Part shown: piece by piece, positions 37,817 to 45,637 of the stretch
Position numbering within the stretch: the first letter of the stretch is position 1
Layout: each line of letters starts with the position of its first letter
Source: Frateuria sp. Soil773
GTDB taxonomy: Bacteria; Pseudomonadota; Gammaproteobacteria; Xanthomonadales; Rhodanobacteraceae
Length of the DNA: 64,000 nucleotides
Assembly (NCBI RefSeq): GCF_001428405.1
Contig: NZ_LMSL01000041.1
Location: 479,384 to 543,383, forward strand
Direction: 5' to 3'
Notes under the pieces: generated by a model
What the model was told of the DNA's origin: nothing
The model's database searches: none
Seen by the model: the letters and a program-made list of their open reading frames with translations, nothing else
Position numbers and translations under genes: made by a program

Positions 37817-38356
37817 TCACTCGTCGGCGGCGGGATCCATGCCCGGGAACAGCACCTCGGTGTAGCCGAACTTGCTGAAGTCGGTGATGCGCGAGGGATA
37901 CAGCCGGCCGATCAGGTGGTCGCACTCGTGCTGCACCACGCGGGCGTGGAAGCCTTCGGCGCGGCGGTCGATCGGCTGCCCCTGCGGGTCCACGCCCTGG
38001 TAGCGGATCAGCGAATAGCGGTTCACCGCGCCGCGCAGGCCGGGCACCGACAGGCAGCCTTCCCAGCCTTCCTCCATGTCCTGCGACAGCGGCGTGATCA
38101 CCGGGTTGAGCAGGATCGTGCGCGGCACCGCCGGCGCCTCGGGGTAGCGCTCGCTGCTGTCGAAGCCGAAGATCACCAGTTGCAGGTCCACGCCGATCTG
38201 CGGCGCGGCCAGGCCGACCCCGCCGGCGTCGTGCATGGTGTCGAACATGTCGGCGATCAGCGCCTCGAGTTCCGCGCCGCCGAACATCGCGTCCGGCACC
38301 GGCGGCGCGACGCGCAGCAGCCTCGGATCGCCCATCTTCAGGATTTCGCGGATCAT
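37817..38356 (-). CDS. def: Peptide deformylase
   Basis: 179 aa, usual length. All three signature motifs are present: GVGLAAPQ (about 46-53), EGCLSVPG with the metal-binding Cys, and QHECDHLIG with the HExxH-type zinc/iron ligands. It removes the formyl group from nascent proteins. It is a single gene here, away from fmt. The 288 bp before divergent cstA hold no recognised gene. Confidence 0.95.
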   Translation of the reverse strand: MIREILKMGDPRLLRVAPPVPDAMFGGAELEALIADMFDTMHDAGGVGLAAPQIGVDLQLVIFGFDSSERYPEAPAVPRTILLNPVITPLSQDMEEGWEGCLSVPGLRGAVNRYSLIRYQGVDPQGQPIDRRAEGFHARVVQHECDHLIGRLYPSRITDFSKFGYTEVLFPGMDPAADE

Positions 38357-38644
38357 GCAAGCCTCACGGTTCGGCCATCGAGCCTGTCCACTGTAGTCGA
38401 GCCGGCGTCATGCCGGCATGCTGGCGCGTGAACGCCAGGGCGGCGGGCGACCGCCTTCCCGGGCGACCGGGCGAACCGGCCATCCGCCGCCGGAAGCGAA
38501 ACCCGCGCCTCCCGCAAGGCCGATGCCGCACCGCAACGGCGCCGCCGCTATTCGACCAATGGCTAATGCCGCCGGGCCGGCTTTGGCATTGACCCCCGCA
38601 GCCGGCGGGACGACCCTTGCCGTACCGTCGAGGAGAAGCCGCCC

Positions 38645-40720
38645 ATGCAAAACGCAGCCGCCGTTCCACCGAGTCCCGCCGGCAAGATCCTGTGGGCCGC
38701 CATCGCCATCGTCGGCGCCTGGTGCCTGGGCGTGGTCGCCCTGCGCCGCGGCGAGCCGATCAATGCGATCTGGCTGGTCGCCGCCGCCATCGCGGTGTTC
38801 GTGATCGGCTACCGCTTCTACGGCAAGTTCGTCAACGACCGCGTGCTGCAGCTCGACCCGAGCCGCGCCACCCCGGCGGTGCTGCGCAACGACGGCCTGG
38901 ACTACGTGCCCACCGACAAGTGGGTGGTGTTCGGCCACCACTTCGCCGCGATCGCCGGCGCCGGCCCGCTGGTCGGCCCGGTGCTGGCGGCGCAGATGGG
39001 CTACCTGCCCGGCACGCTGTGGATCCTGTTCGGCGTGGTGTTCGCCGGCGCGGTGCAGGACTTCATGATCCTCGGCCTGTCGATCCGACGCGACGGCCGC
39101 TCGCTCGGCAACATGCTGCGCGACGAGCTGGGCCCGGTCCCCGGCGTGGTGGCGATGTTCGGCGTGCTGGTGCTGATGATGATCGTGCTGGCGGTGCTGG
39201 CGCTGGTGGTGGTCAAGGCGCTCACGCACAGCCCGTGGGGCACCTTCACGGTGGCCTGCACGATCCCGATCGCGCTGGTGATGGGCGCCTACCTGCGCTG
39301 GTTCCGTCCGGGCCGGATCCTGGAGGTGTCGATCATCGGCCTGGTCCTGCTGCTGGCCTCGATCGCCTACGGCAAGAACGTCGCCGACTCGGCCACGCTG
39401 GCGCCGCTGTTCGACTTCGACGCCAAGGCGCTGGCCTGGCTGCTGATCGCCTACGGCTTCTGCGCGTCGGTGCTGCCGGTGTGGCTGCTGCTGGCGCCGC
39501 GCGACTACCTCAGCACCTTCCTCAAGATCGGCACCATCGCGCTGCTCGCGCTGGCGATCTTCCTCGCCGCGCCGACCCTGCAACTGCCGGCGGTGACCAA
39601 GTTCATCGACGGCACCGGCCCGGTGTTCCAGGGCAACCTGTTCCCGTTCCTGTTCATCACCATCGCCTGCGGCGCGGTGTCGGGTTGGCATTCGATCATC
39701 GCCTCGGGCACCACGCCCAAGCTGCTCGCCAACGAGGGCCAGGCGCGCATGGTCGGCTACGGCGGCATGCTGATGGAGGCGTTCGTGGCGATCATGGCGC
39801 TGGTCGCCGCCGCCTCGCTGCACCCGGGCGTGTACTTCGCGATGAACTCGCCCAGCGCGCTGATCGGCACCACCGCGCAGAGCGCGGCCACCGCGATCAG
39901 CCAGTGGGGCTTCGTGGTCACGCCCGACGAGCTGCTCAAGACCGCCAAGGACATCGGCGAGGGCAGCATCCTCAGCCGCGCCGGCGGCGCGCCGACGCTG
40001 GCGGTGGGCATGGCCCAACTGCTGCACAACATCATCCCCGGCGCATCGATGATGGCGTTCTGGTACCACTACGCGATCCTGTTCGAAGCGCTGTTCATCC
40101 TCACCACGGTGGATGCCGGCACGCGCGTGGGCCGCTTCATGATCCAGGAGATCGCCGGGCTCATCCACAAACCGCTGCAGCACACCGAGTCGTGGACCGG
40201 CAACCTGCTCGCCACCGCGATCTGCGTGGGCCTGTGGGGCTACTTCCTGTACCAGGGCGCGGTCGATCCGCTGGGCGGCATCAACACGCTGTGGCCGCTG
40301 TTCGGCATCGCCAACCAGATGCTCGCGGCGATCGCGCTGATGCTGGCCACGGTGGTGGTGGTGAAGCTCAAGCGCGAGCGCTACGTGTGGGTGCCGGGCG
40401 TGCCGGCGATCTGGCTGATCGTCTGCACGCTGACCGCCGGCTGGGAAAAGCTCAGCGGCCCGATCAGCTTCACCGCCGCCGCGCGGAAATACGCGCAGGC
40501 CGCGCAGGACGGCACGCTGCTGGCGCCGGCGAAAACCGTCGAGGAAATGCAGCGCATCGTCACCAACAACTACGTGGACATGGCGCTCACCGGCCTGTTC
40601 ATGCTGCTGATCGTGGTGATGACCGCCTTCTCGCTGCGCGCCCTCTTGCGGGCCTGGCACACCAACCACCCGACCGCGCAGGAAGAACCCTACGTGGCGC
40701 TGAGCAGCGTCGCCCGCTGA
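38645..40720 (+). CDS. cstA: Carbon starvation protein CstA (peptide/pyruvate transporter)
   Basis: 691 aa with about 16-18 membrane helices. KWVVFGHHFAAIAGAGPLVGPVLAAQMGYLPGTLW (quoted in pieces: FGHHFAAIAGAGP and GPVLAAQMGYLPG) is the highly conserved CstA block, and FITIACGAVSGWHSIIASGTT is the second. CstA proteins take up peptides and in some species pyruvate under nutrient limitation. The ATG at 38645 has GAGGAG about 9 nt upstream. A YbdD-like gene follows within 5 nt, the standard cstA partner. Confidence 0.94.
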   Translation: MQNAAAVPPSPAGKILWAAIAIVGAWCLGVVALRRGEPINAIWLVAAAIAVFVIGYRFYGKFVNDRVLQLDPSRATPAVLRNDGLDYVPTDKWVVFGHHFAAIAGAGPLVGPVLAAQMGYLPGTLWILFGVVFAGAVQDFMILGLSIRRDGRSLGNMLRDELGPVPGVVAMFGVLVLMMIVLAVLALVVVKALTHSPWGTFTVACTIPIALVMGAYLRWFRPGRILEVSIIGLVLLLASIAYGKNVADSATLAPLFDFDAKALAWLLIAYGFCASVLPVWLLLAPRDYLSTFLKIGTIALLALAIFLAAPTLQLPAVTKFIDGTGPVFQGNLFPFLFITIACGAVSGWHSIIASGTTPKLLANEGQARMVGYGGMLMEAFVAIMALVAAASLHPGVYFAMNSPSALIGTTAQSAATAISQWGFVVTPDELLKTAKDIGEGSILSRAGGAPTLAVGMAQLLHNIIPGASMMAFWYHYAILFEALFILTTVDAGTRVGRFMIQEIAGLIHKPLQHTESWTGNLLATAICVGLWGYFLYQGAVDPLGGINTLWPLFGIANQMLAAIALMLATVVVVKLKRERYVWVPGVPAIWLIVCTLTAGWEKLSGPISFTAAARKYAQAAQDGTLLAPAKTVEEMQRIVTNNYVDMALTGLFMLLIVVMTAFSLRALLRAWHTNHPTAQEEPYVALSSVAR

Positions 40721-40724
40721 GGCC

Positions 40725-40934
40725 ATGACGATGAACTCGCCCAGGCAGGTCCTTCGCTCCGGCTGGAAGTGGGCGGTGCAGACCGCCCGCCTCTGCTGCG
40801 GCGTGCCCGACTACGACGTCTACGTGAAGCATCTGCGCGAGCACCACCCGGAACGGGCGGTGCCCAGCTACGAGGAGTTCTTCCGCGAACGGCAGGTCGC
40901 CCGCTACAGGGGCACCGGGGGGCGTTGTTGCTGA
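40725..40934 (+). CDS. ybdD: YbdD/YjiX family small protein
   Basis: 69 aa. CCGVPDYDVYVKHLREHHPE and SYEEFFRERQVARYRG are the hallmark of the YbdD/YjiX family (DUF466), nearly always encoded after cstA and needed for transport by CstA-type proteins. It begins 4 nt after cstA stops. A cysteine pair closes the protein (GGRCC). Confidence 0.9.
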   Translation: MTMNSPRQVLRSGWKWAVQTARLCCGVPDYDVYVKHLREHHPERAVPSYEEFFRERQVARYRGTGGRCC

Positions 40935-41002
40935 GTCGTTTTGCCGTTCCGCGGCCATGCTCCGGCGTGGCCGCGGAGCCGCGGCGCTCACCGGCAAAGG
41001 TG

Positions 41003-41085
41003 CTGGATTCCGGCTTTCGCCGGAACGACGGGGAAAGTGTCGGGCAGCTTCCCTGACGTCGTCCCAGCGAAAGCCGGGACCCGGC
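41003..41085. repeat. Palindromic repeat, copy 7 (arms in opposite order)
   Basis: Here the right-type hairpin comes first (ctggattccggctttcgccgg with aacgac, 41003-41028) and the left-type hairpin second (gtcgtcccagcgaaagccgg, from 41058). The unit is inside out relative to the other copies. It lies after ybdD. Confidence 0.7.
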
Positions 41086-41179
41086 GATTCCTGGCCTTCC
41101 GCCGTCGCGCACCCCATCCGGCACTGGCCATTCCCGCCCCAGCGCGGACAATGGTGCGCCTGCCCGCCCCGACCTCCCC

Positions 41180-41686
41180 ATGTCTCCGACCCACGACACC
41201 GCCGCCGTGCCCGCCGCCGCGCACCCGCACCGGGCCGGCCTGCGCCTCATCGCGTTCTACGAGATCGTCAAGACCGTCTGCCTGCTGCTGGTCGCGGCGG
41301 CGGCGTTCCACCTGGACCACGCGGAAAACTTCAACCACCTGGTGCGCTGGCTGGAACACCTGTCGCTGACCGACAGCAGCGGCCTGCGCTGGAAACTGAT
41401 CTCGACCCTGGTGGATTTCGGGCCGAGCCGGTTCGTGGCGGTGGGCGTGGTGACCCTGGGCTATGCCGCGCTGTTCGGCATCGAGGGCATCGGCCTGCTG
41501 ATGGGCAAGTACTGGGCGGAATGGTTCACCGTGATCGCCACCGCCTCGCTGATCCCCGTCGAGCTGTACGAGACCCTGCACCGCTTCGGCTGGCTGAAGC
41601 TGGCCGTGCTGGCCGGCAACGTGGCGATCGTGGCGTACCTGGTGCGCGTGGCGCTGCAGACGCGCGCGATGCGCCGGATGCAGTGA
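41180..41686 (+). CDS. DUF2127 membrane protein
   Basis: 168 aa with four hydrophobic segments. AGLRLIAFYEIVKTVCLLLVA at the start and GLLMGKYWAEWFTVIATASLIPVE near the third helix match the DUF2127 family. Function is unknown. It stands between the ybdD repeat element and the TraB/GumN gene. The last four codons and the stop are part of a 14 bp tandem repeat. Confidence 0.82.
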   Translation: MSPTHDTAAVPAAAHPHRAGLRLIAFYEIVKTVCLLLVAAAAFHLDHAENFNHLVRWLEHLSLTDSSGLRWKLISTLVDFGPSRFVAVGVVTLGYAALFGIEGIGLLMGKYWAEWFTVIATASLIPVELYETLHRFGWLKLAVLAGNVAIVAYLVRVALQTRAMRRMQ

Positions 41687-41729
41687 GCCCGATGCGATGA
41701 ACCGGATGCAATGAACCGAGTGCAATGGC
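41674..41729. repeat. 14 bp tandem repeat, four copies
   Basis: ccggatgcagtgag, cccgatgcgatgaa, ccggatgcaatgaa and ccgagtgcaatggc follow each other without spacing. The first copy encodes the C-terminus and stop of the DUF2127 protein. Each copy offers ATG and most offer TGA, so the unit resembles a stop-start junction repeated. Confidence 0.8.
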
Positions 41730-41806
41730 CGGACGCGGTGACTTGTAGCACTGATCCGGTTCGCCCGGCCGTTCTAGGTTGGCTCCCGGGATCTTGGGAG
41801 CGGGAC

Positions 41807-42706
41807 ATGGACACCATCGACACTCGCCGGCGCAAGGTCGTCGGCATGCTTGCGACCGCCCTGGTCGCCGGAAGCGGCGGGCTGGCGCCCCTGAAGTCGC
41901 TGGCGCAGCCGGCGACGCATGGCTGGCCGCTGTGGTCGCTCCAGCGCGGCGGGCGGAATCTCTATCTCACAGCCGAAACGCCGCCGCAGCCGGCCGACTG
42001 GCGCGACTCGCGCATCGAGCGGCTTCTCTCGCACTGCTCGGCCCTGTGGACCGAGACCAACAACGTCTACAAGCAGCCGCAGGGCGCGCTCATCCAGCGC
42101 TACGGCATCGATCCCAGGCGCCCCCTCGACGACTGGCTCGACGCGCGCGACAAGGCGCGGCTGGCCGAGGCCGCCCGCTACTGCAAGACGAGCCCCGGCG
42201 ACCTGGCGCCGTACAGGCCATGGCTCGTCGGTTCGCTGCTCCAGGAGCAGTACTACCGTGGCGTTGGGTGGAAGGGAAAATCCGCGCGCGAGGTGCTGGC
42301 CGGACAGGCCGCGCGGGCGGGCATGCCCTGGCATTGCGAGTTCGAGACCAAGGACGAGGTGCTGGCCTGGTTCGGCGCGCTGACGCCGTTGCAGGACGTC
42401 CAGTTCCTGCGCTACGCACTCGACGAAGTGCTCGCCGGGCCGGCAGCCGATGCGCGCATCTTCAAGGCCTGGGCGGCGGGCCAGCGTGAATTGGCGACTG
42501 CGGAGGTAGCACGCTACAACCGTGCCTATCCGGAGCTGGCGCAGCGGCTCACGTTCGCGCGCAACCAGGCCTGGCTGTCCCGGTTCGAGCACATGCTCGA
42601 CGCCAAGGGCGCGCCGCTGGTCGTGGTCGGCCTTTACCACATGGTCGGGCCATCCGGCATTCTCGCCAGCGCCAGCCGCCAGGGCTGGACGGTGGATGCG
42701 ATTTAG
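41807..42706 (+). CDS. TraB/GumN family protein
   Basis: 299 aa. The N-terminus (RRRKVVGMLATALVAGSGGLAPLKSLAQ) looks like an export signal, possibly Tat-like. SLQRGGRNLYLTAETPP and the C-terminal RNQAWLSRFEHMLDAKGAPLVVVGLYHMVG correspond to the two conserved ends of TraB/GumN domains, where the usual GxxH is GLYH. Family members are thought to be metalloproteases or erythromycin-esterase-like; function here is unknown. The ATG at 41807 has GGGAG/GGGA upstream. It is convergent with the EamA gene. Confidence 0.72.
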   Translation: MDTIDTRRRKVVGMLATALVAGSGGLAPLKSLAQPATHGWPLWSLQRGGRNLYLTAETPPQPADWRDSRIERLLSHCSALWTETNNVYKQPQGALIQRYGIDPRRPLDDWLDARDKARLAEAARYCKTSPGDLAPYRPWLVGSLLQEQYYRGVGWKGKSAREVLAGQAARAGMPWHCEFETKDEVLAWFGALTPLQDVQFLRYALDEVLAGPAADARIFKAWAAGQRELATAEVARYNRAYPELAQRLTFARNQAWLSRFEHMLDAKGAPLVVVGLYHMVGPSGILASASRQGWTVDAI

Positions 42707-42769
42707 GCCGGCACGACGCAGCCGGGTGGGAATGGCGAAGGCGCGGGTACGCGCCAGAAAGGTGCCGGC
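42707..42769. terminator. Nested inverted repeats between convergent genes
   Basis: gccggcac (42707-42714) pairs with gtgccggc (42762-42769). Inside it ggcgcg (42740-42745) and cgcgcc (42750-42755) form a tight hairpin with a 4 nt loop followed by agaaa. This position between convergent genes suits a bidirectional terminator. Confidence 0.45.
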
Positions 42770-42781
42770 TCCGGCCCGCCC

Positions 42782-43678
42782 TCACACCTCGTGATGCAGC
42801 GCCTCGGCCGGCAACCCCGGCTTGCGGCGCGGCGCCAGTTCCGCCAGGTACATCGCCCCCAGCACCAGCACGCCGCCGCCCAGCATGCGCCAGCTCGGCA
42901 CGTCGCTGCCGAAGGCCACCGCGAACGCGGCGGCGAACACCGGCTCGGTGGTCATCACGATGGCGGCGCGGGTGGCCGGCAGGTGCGCCTGCGCCCAGGT
43001 CTGCATCAGCATCGCGCCGGCGCCGGCGATCAGCGCCGTGTACAGCACGCCCAGCCATGCCGCGCGGTCCGGCGGGGCGGCCGGGCCGCCGTGCGGCAGC
43101 GTGGCGAGCAGGCAGACGGCCGCGATCGCCGCCATCTGCACCGCCGACAGGCCCAGGGCGCCGTCGGCGCGCGACCACTGCCCTAGCGCCACGATGTGCA
43201 CCGCGTAGCACACCGCCGAGGCCAGGGTCAGCCACACGCCGGCGTCCACCGCCAGGCCGTTCAGCGACAGCAGCGCCAGCCCGGCCGTGGCCAGCACCAC
43301 CGCGATCCACACCCGTCCCGGCAGCCGCTGGCGCAGCAGCAGCGTGGCGAGGATCGGGGTGAACACCACGTACATGCCGGTGGCGAAACCGCTGACGCTG
43401 GGCGAGATCAGCGCCAGCCCCCAGGTCTGCAGCAACTGGCCCGCGCCGTAGATCGCGCCCAGCACCAGCCCGCGCGCGACGCCGCCGCGGCCCAGCCGCC
43501 ACACGTGGCGCGGGAACAGCGCCAGCATGACCAGCGCCGCGACGAGGAAGCGCACGGCCAGGAAATCCGCCACCGGCATGCGCGCCACCACGTCCTTGAT
43601 GAGCACGAAGGTGGAGCCCCATACGGCGGTCATCGCCAGCAGGCCCAGGGTGGCTGGGAGGGTGCGGGTGGCGTTCAT
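42782..43678 (-). CDS. EamA-family (DMT) exporter
   Basis: 298 aa with ten predicted helices in two EamA repeats: first WGSTFVLIKDVVARMPVADFLAVRF, second from about SAVCYAVHIVALGQWSR. LSPSVSGFATGMYVVFTPILA-type residues (ISPSVSGFATGMYVVFTP) mark the end of the first repeat. It likely exports an amino acid or other metabolite. The ATG at 43678 was chosen (MNATRTLPATLG). Confidence 0.85.
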   Translation of the reverse strand: MNATRTLPATLGLLAMTAVWGSTFVLIKDVVARMPVADFLAVRFLVAALVMLALFPRHVWRLGRGGVARGLVLGAIYGAGQLLQTWGLALISPSVSGFATGMYVVFTPILATLLLRQRLPGRVWIAVVLATAGLALLSLNGLAVDAGVWLTLASAVCYAVHIVALGQWSRADGALGLSAVQMAAIAAVCLLATLPHGGPAAPPDRAAWLGVLYTALIAGAGAMLMQTWAQAHLPATRAAIVMTTEPVFAAAFAVAFGSDVPSWRMLGGGVLVLGAMYLAELAPRRKPGLPAEALHHEV

Positions 43679-43690
43679 GGGGGAGAGCTT

Positions 43691-43727
43691 TAGGAGTAAG
43701 TGGTTAGGAGTGAGGCGTGAGGGAAAG
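43691..43727. repeat. Simple heptamer-type repeat, arm A
   Basis: taggagtaagtggttaggag followed by tgaggcgtgagggaaa. It matches, in inverted orientation, arm B at 43831-43872, which encodes the end of the neighbouring glycosyltransferase. Arm A lies just upstream of the EamA start. Confidence 0.7.
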
Positions 43728-43830
43728 GCCGGGCGTCGCAAGGTGCCGGGCGGTCGCCCTGCCTAGATGAATCGGATGGATGAGCCGGCGTGGGATCACA
43801 TGGAGGGTGCAAGGTGCCTCGGGCAACGGG

Positions 43831-43872
43831 CTTTCCCTCACTCACTCCTAACCACTCGCTCCTCGCTTCTCG
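43831..43872. repeat. Simple heptamer-type repeat, arm B (overlaps coding sequence)
   Basis: Read on the minus strand, this contains gcgaggagcgagtggttagg and then agtgagtgagggaaag. About 20 bp of the core (gagtggttaggagtgag) is shared with arm A. Its coding part produces the low-complexity tail ARSEERVVRSE of the GT2 protein. Confidence 0.7.
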
Positions 43873-44749
43873 CCACCCGCTTCGCGCTCCTGCGTAGTTG
43901 CCCGGGGATCTGCAGCAGGAAATGCCCCCAGATGCCCAGCCAGACGGCCGCCGCCACGAACGGGTTGCGCGCGGCCGGGTCGAACTTGCGGAACCAGCGC
44001 CACATGCCGCGGTGCTTGTGCCGGCTGACGAATACCGGCCGGTGCCGGCTGGAGCCGCCCTTGCCGTGCAGCACGCGCACGTCGCCGGCCAGCAGCACGC
44101 GATAGCCGAGGTCGCGTACGCGCCGGCACAGGTCCAGGTCTTCGCAGTGCAGGAAATAGGCTTCGTCGAAACCCTCCAACTGGTCGAACACCTTGCGCGG
44201 CAGCAGCATCAGCGCGCCGGACACCGCCTCGGCCTCGACCAGCGTATCCGGCAGCGCGCCGTCGACGTTGACGCCTTCGCCGCGGCCGAACAGGCTGGCC
44301 AGCGCCCGCGCCAGCAGCGGGTCGCGCCGGTACGAGGCGGGATCGGCCACGCCCTGCTCGTCGCACACCACCGCGCCGACCAGGCCCGCCTTCGGCTCGT
44401 GGGCGAGCACGTCGAGCAGGCTGTCCAGGTCCGCTTCGCGCAGCAGGCAATCGGGGTTCAGCACCAGCACCGCCTCGCCGGTGGCCTGGCGCACGGCGCG
44501 GTTCACCGCGGGGCCGAAGCCGAGGTTGGCGTGGTTGAAGACCACCTGCAGCCGTGCATCCGCCTCGTACGCCCGCGCGATGGCCTGCGGCACGCCGTCG
44601 GCGGAACCGTTGTCGATCAGCACCACCTCGAGCGGCAGTTCGCAGGCCAGCACGCGGTCGATGCAGTCGCGCATGCTGGCACCGCTGTCGGCAGCCACCA
44701 CGATCACGCTGACCACCGGGCGGGAGGAATAGAGTACTGGGGAGTTCAC
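43838..44749 (-). CDS. Family 2 glycosyltransferase (rhamnosyltransferase-like)
   Basis: 303 aa. VSVIVVAADSGASMRDCIDR begins the GT-A fold. Further motifs are LIDNGSADG, FNHANLGFGPAVNRAV, VLNPDCLL (the DxD-equivalent), SGALMLLPRKVFDQLEGFDEAYFLHCEDLDLC in pieces (GFDEAYFLHCEDLDLC), and HGKGGSS. It is expected to transfer a sugar during polysaccharide or O-antigen synthesis at the inner membrane; a C-terminal hydrophobic stretch (FVAAAVWLGIWGHFLLQIPG) may attach it. No other polysaccharide genes adjoin. I chose the GTG at 44749; no strong ribosome binding site is seen. The last dozen residues derive from a simple DNA repeat. Confidence 0.85.
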   Translation of the reverse strand: MNSPVLYSSRPVVSVIVVAADSGASMRDCIDRVLACELPLEVVLIDNGSADGVPQAIARAYEADARLQVVFNHANLGFGPAVNRAVRQATGEAVLVLNPDCLLREADLDSLLDVLAHEPKAGLVGAVVCDEQGVADPASYRRDPLLARALASLFGRGEGVNVDGALPDTLVEAEAVSGALMLLPRKVFDQLEGFDEAYFLHCEDLDLCRRVRDLGYRVLLAGDVRVLHGKGGSSRHRPVFVSRHKHRGMWRWFRKFDPAARNPFVAAAVWLGIWGHFLLQIPGQLRRSAKRVARSEERVVRSE

Positions 44750-44865
44750 TGTGCAAGTATGAGGCAGGAAGCGGCCGGCGAGAATGCCCTTCCGGCATGG
44801 GCCGACCGGCACGCCCCGCCTCCCGGCCCGCGCCCGGGCTCCGGTCCAGCCGCGAGGGAGCGGCG

Positions 44866-45603
44866 CTAGCGGCCCCGCAGGCCCAGCACCTCCTTCAGGG
44901 GCAGCGGCGCGCTGTGGCCGTCGCGCGCCAGCCAGGGCTGCGCGCCCTGCCAGCCGTACAGTTGCCAGCCGCACACGCGATGGATGCGGCCGTGCATGCG
45001 GTCGCACAGCAGCAGGCCGCCGGCCTGCGCCTGCGCGGCCACGAACCAGTCGCCGCCGGGGCCGAAACCGCACATCGGCCCGGCCCCGTCCAGCACGAAG
45101 CCGTCGGCGAGCCGGTAGGTGCCCGCGCGGAAATCCACCCGGCCGCCGCGCGGGTCCGCCACGCCCTGCCGGGCGTCGTGCCAGTGCGGCGGCTGCAGTT
45201 CGATGATCGCCGCCGGCGGGCCGACCGGCGCCATCGCCAGTTGCGGCCATTCGACGACGTGGGCGGGCGCGGCCGCGGCGCGGCGCCGGGCACGGTCGAG
45301 CCAGGCTTCCAACCCCGCCAGCAAGGTATAGCCGGCCAGGCCGCCGAGCAGCGCCGCGCCCCAGGCGAACGCATCGCCGCCAAGGGCCCGCTGCAGCGCG
45401 AACAAGGCCGCGGCCAACCCCCAGCGCAGGCCGCGGCGCAGCATGGCCGCATGGCTGCCCAGGCGTTCGGCCGACACCAGCAGGATCGCGGCGATCGCCA
45501 GCAGCAGGGGCAGTCCCAGCCACCACGGCAGCAAGGCCAGCAGCACCAGCCAGGCCGCGACGGCCAGCCAGCCCCGCATCGTGCGCAGCCGCTCGCCGGT
45601 CAT
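44866..45603 (-). CDS. Unrecognised membrane protein downstream of purL
   Basis: 245 aa that I do not recognise. Two to three hydrophobic stretches lie at about residues 10-42 and 58-98; a soluble C-terminal half has WHDARQGVADPRGGRVDFRAGTYRLADGF and CGFGPGGDWFVAA-type beta-rich sequence. Codon choice resembles neighbouring genes and the ATG at 45603 lies 34 bp after the purL stop, so co-transcription with purL is possible. It could anchor or sense something in the envelope; no function is proposed. Confidence 0.65.
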   Translation of the reverse strand: MTGERLRTMRGWLAVAAWLVLLALLPWWLGLPLLLAIAAILLVSAERLGSHAAMLRRGLRWGLAAALFALQRALGGDAFAWGAALLGGLAGYTLLAGLEAWLDRARRRAAAAPAHVVEWPQLAMAPVGPPAAIIELQPPHWHDARQGVADPRGGRVDFRAGTYRLADGFVLDGAGPMCGFGPGGDWFVAAQAQAGGLLLCDRMHGRIHRVCGWQLYGWQGAQPWLARDGHSAPLPLKEVLGLRGR

Positions 45604-45637
45604 AGCCAGGCCCGACCGTCGGCAGATACGGCCGGGT

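Noticed and set aside
41807..42706. GumN similarity as evidence of a xanthan gum cluster
   Set aside because: No other gum genes are present; TraB/GumN proteins occur alone widely.
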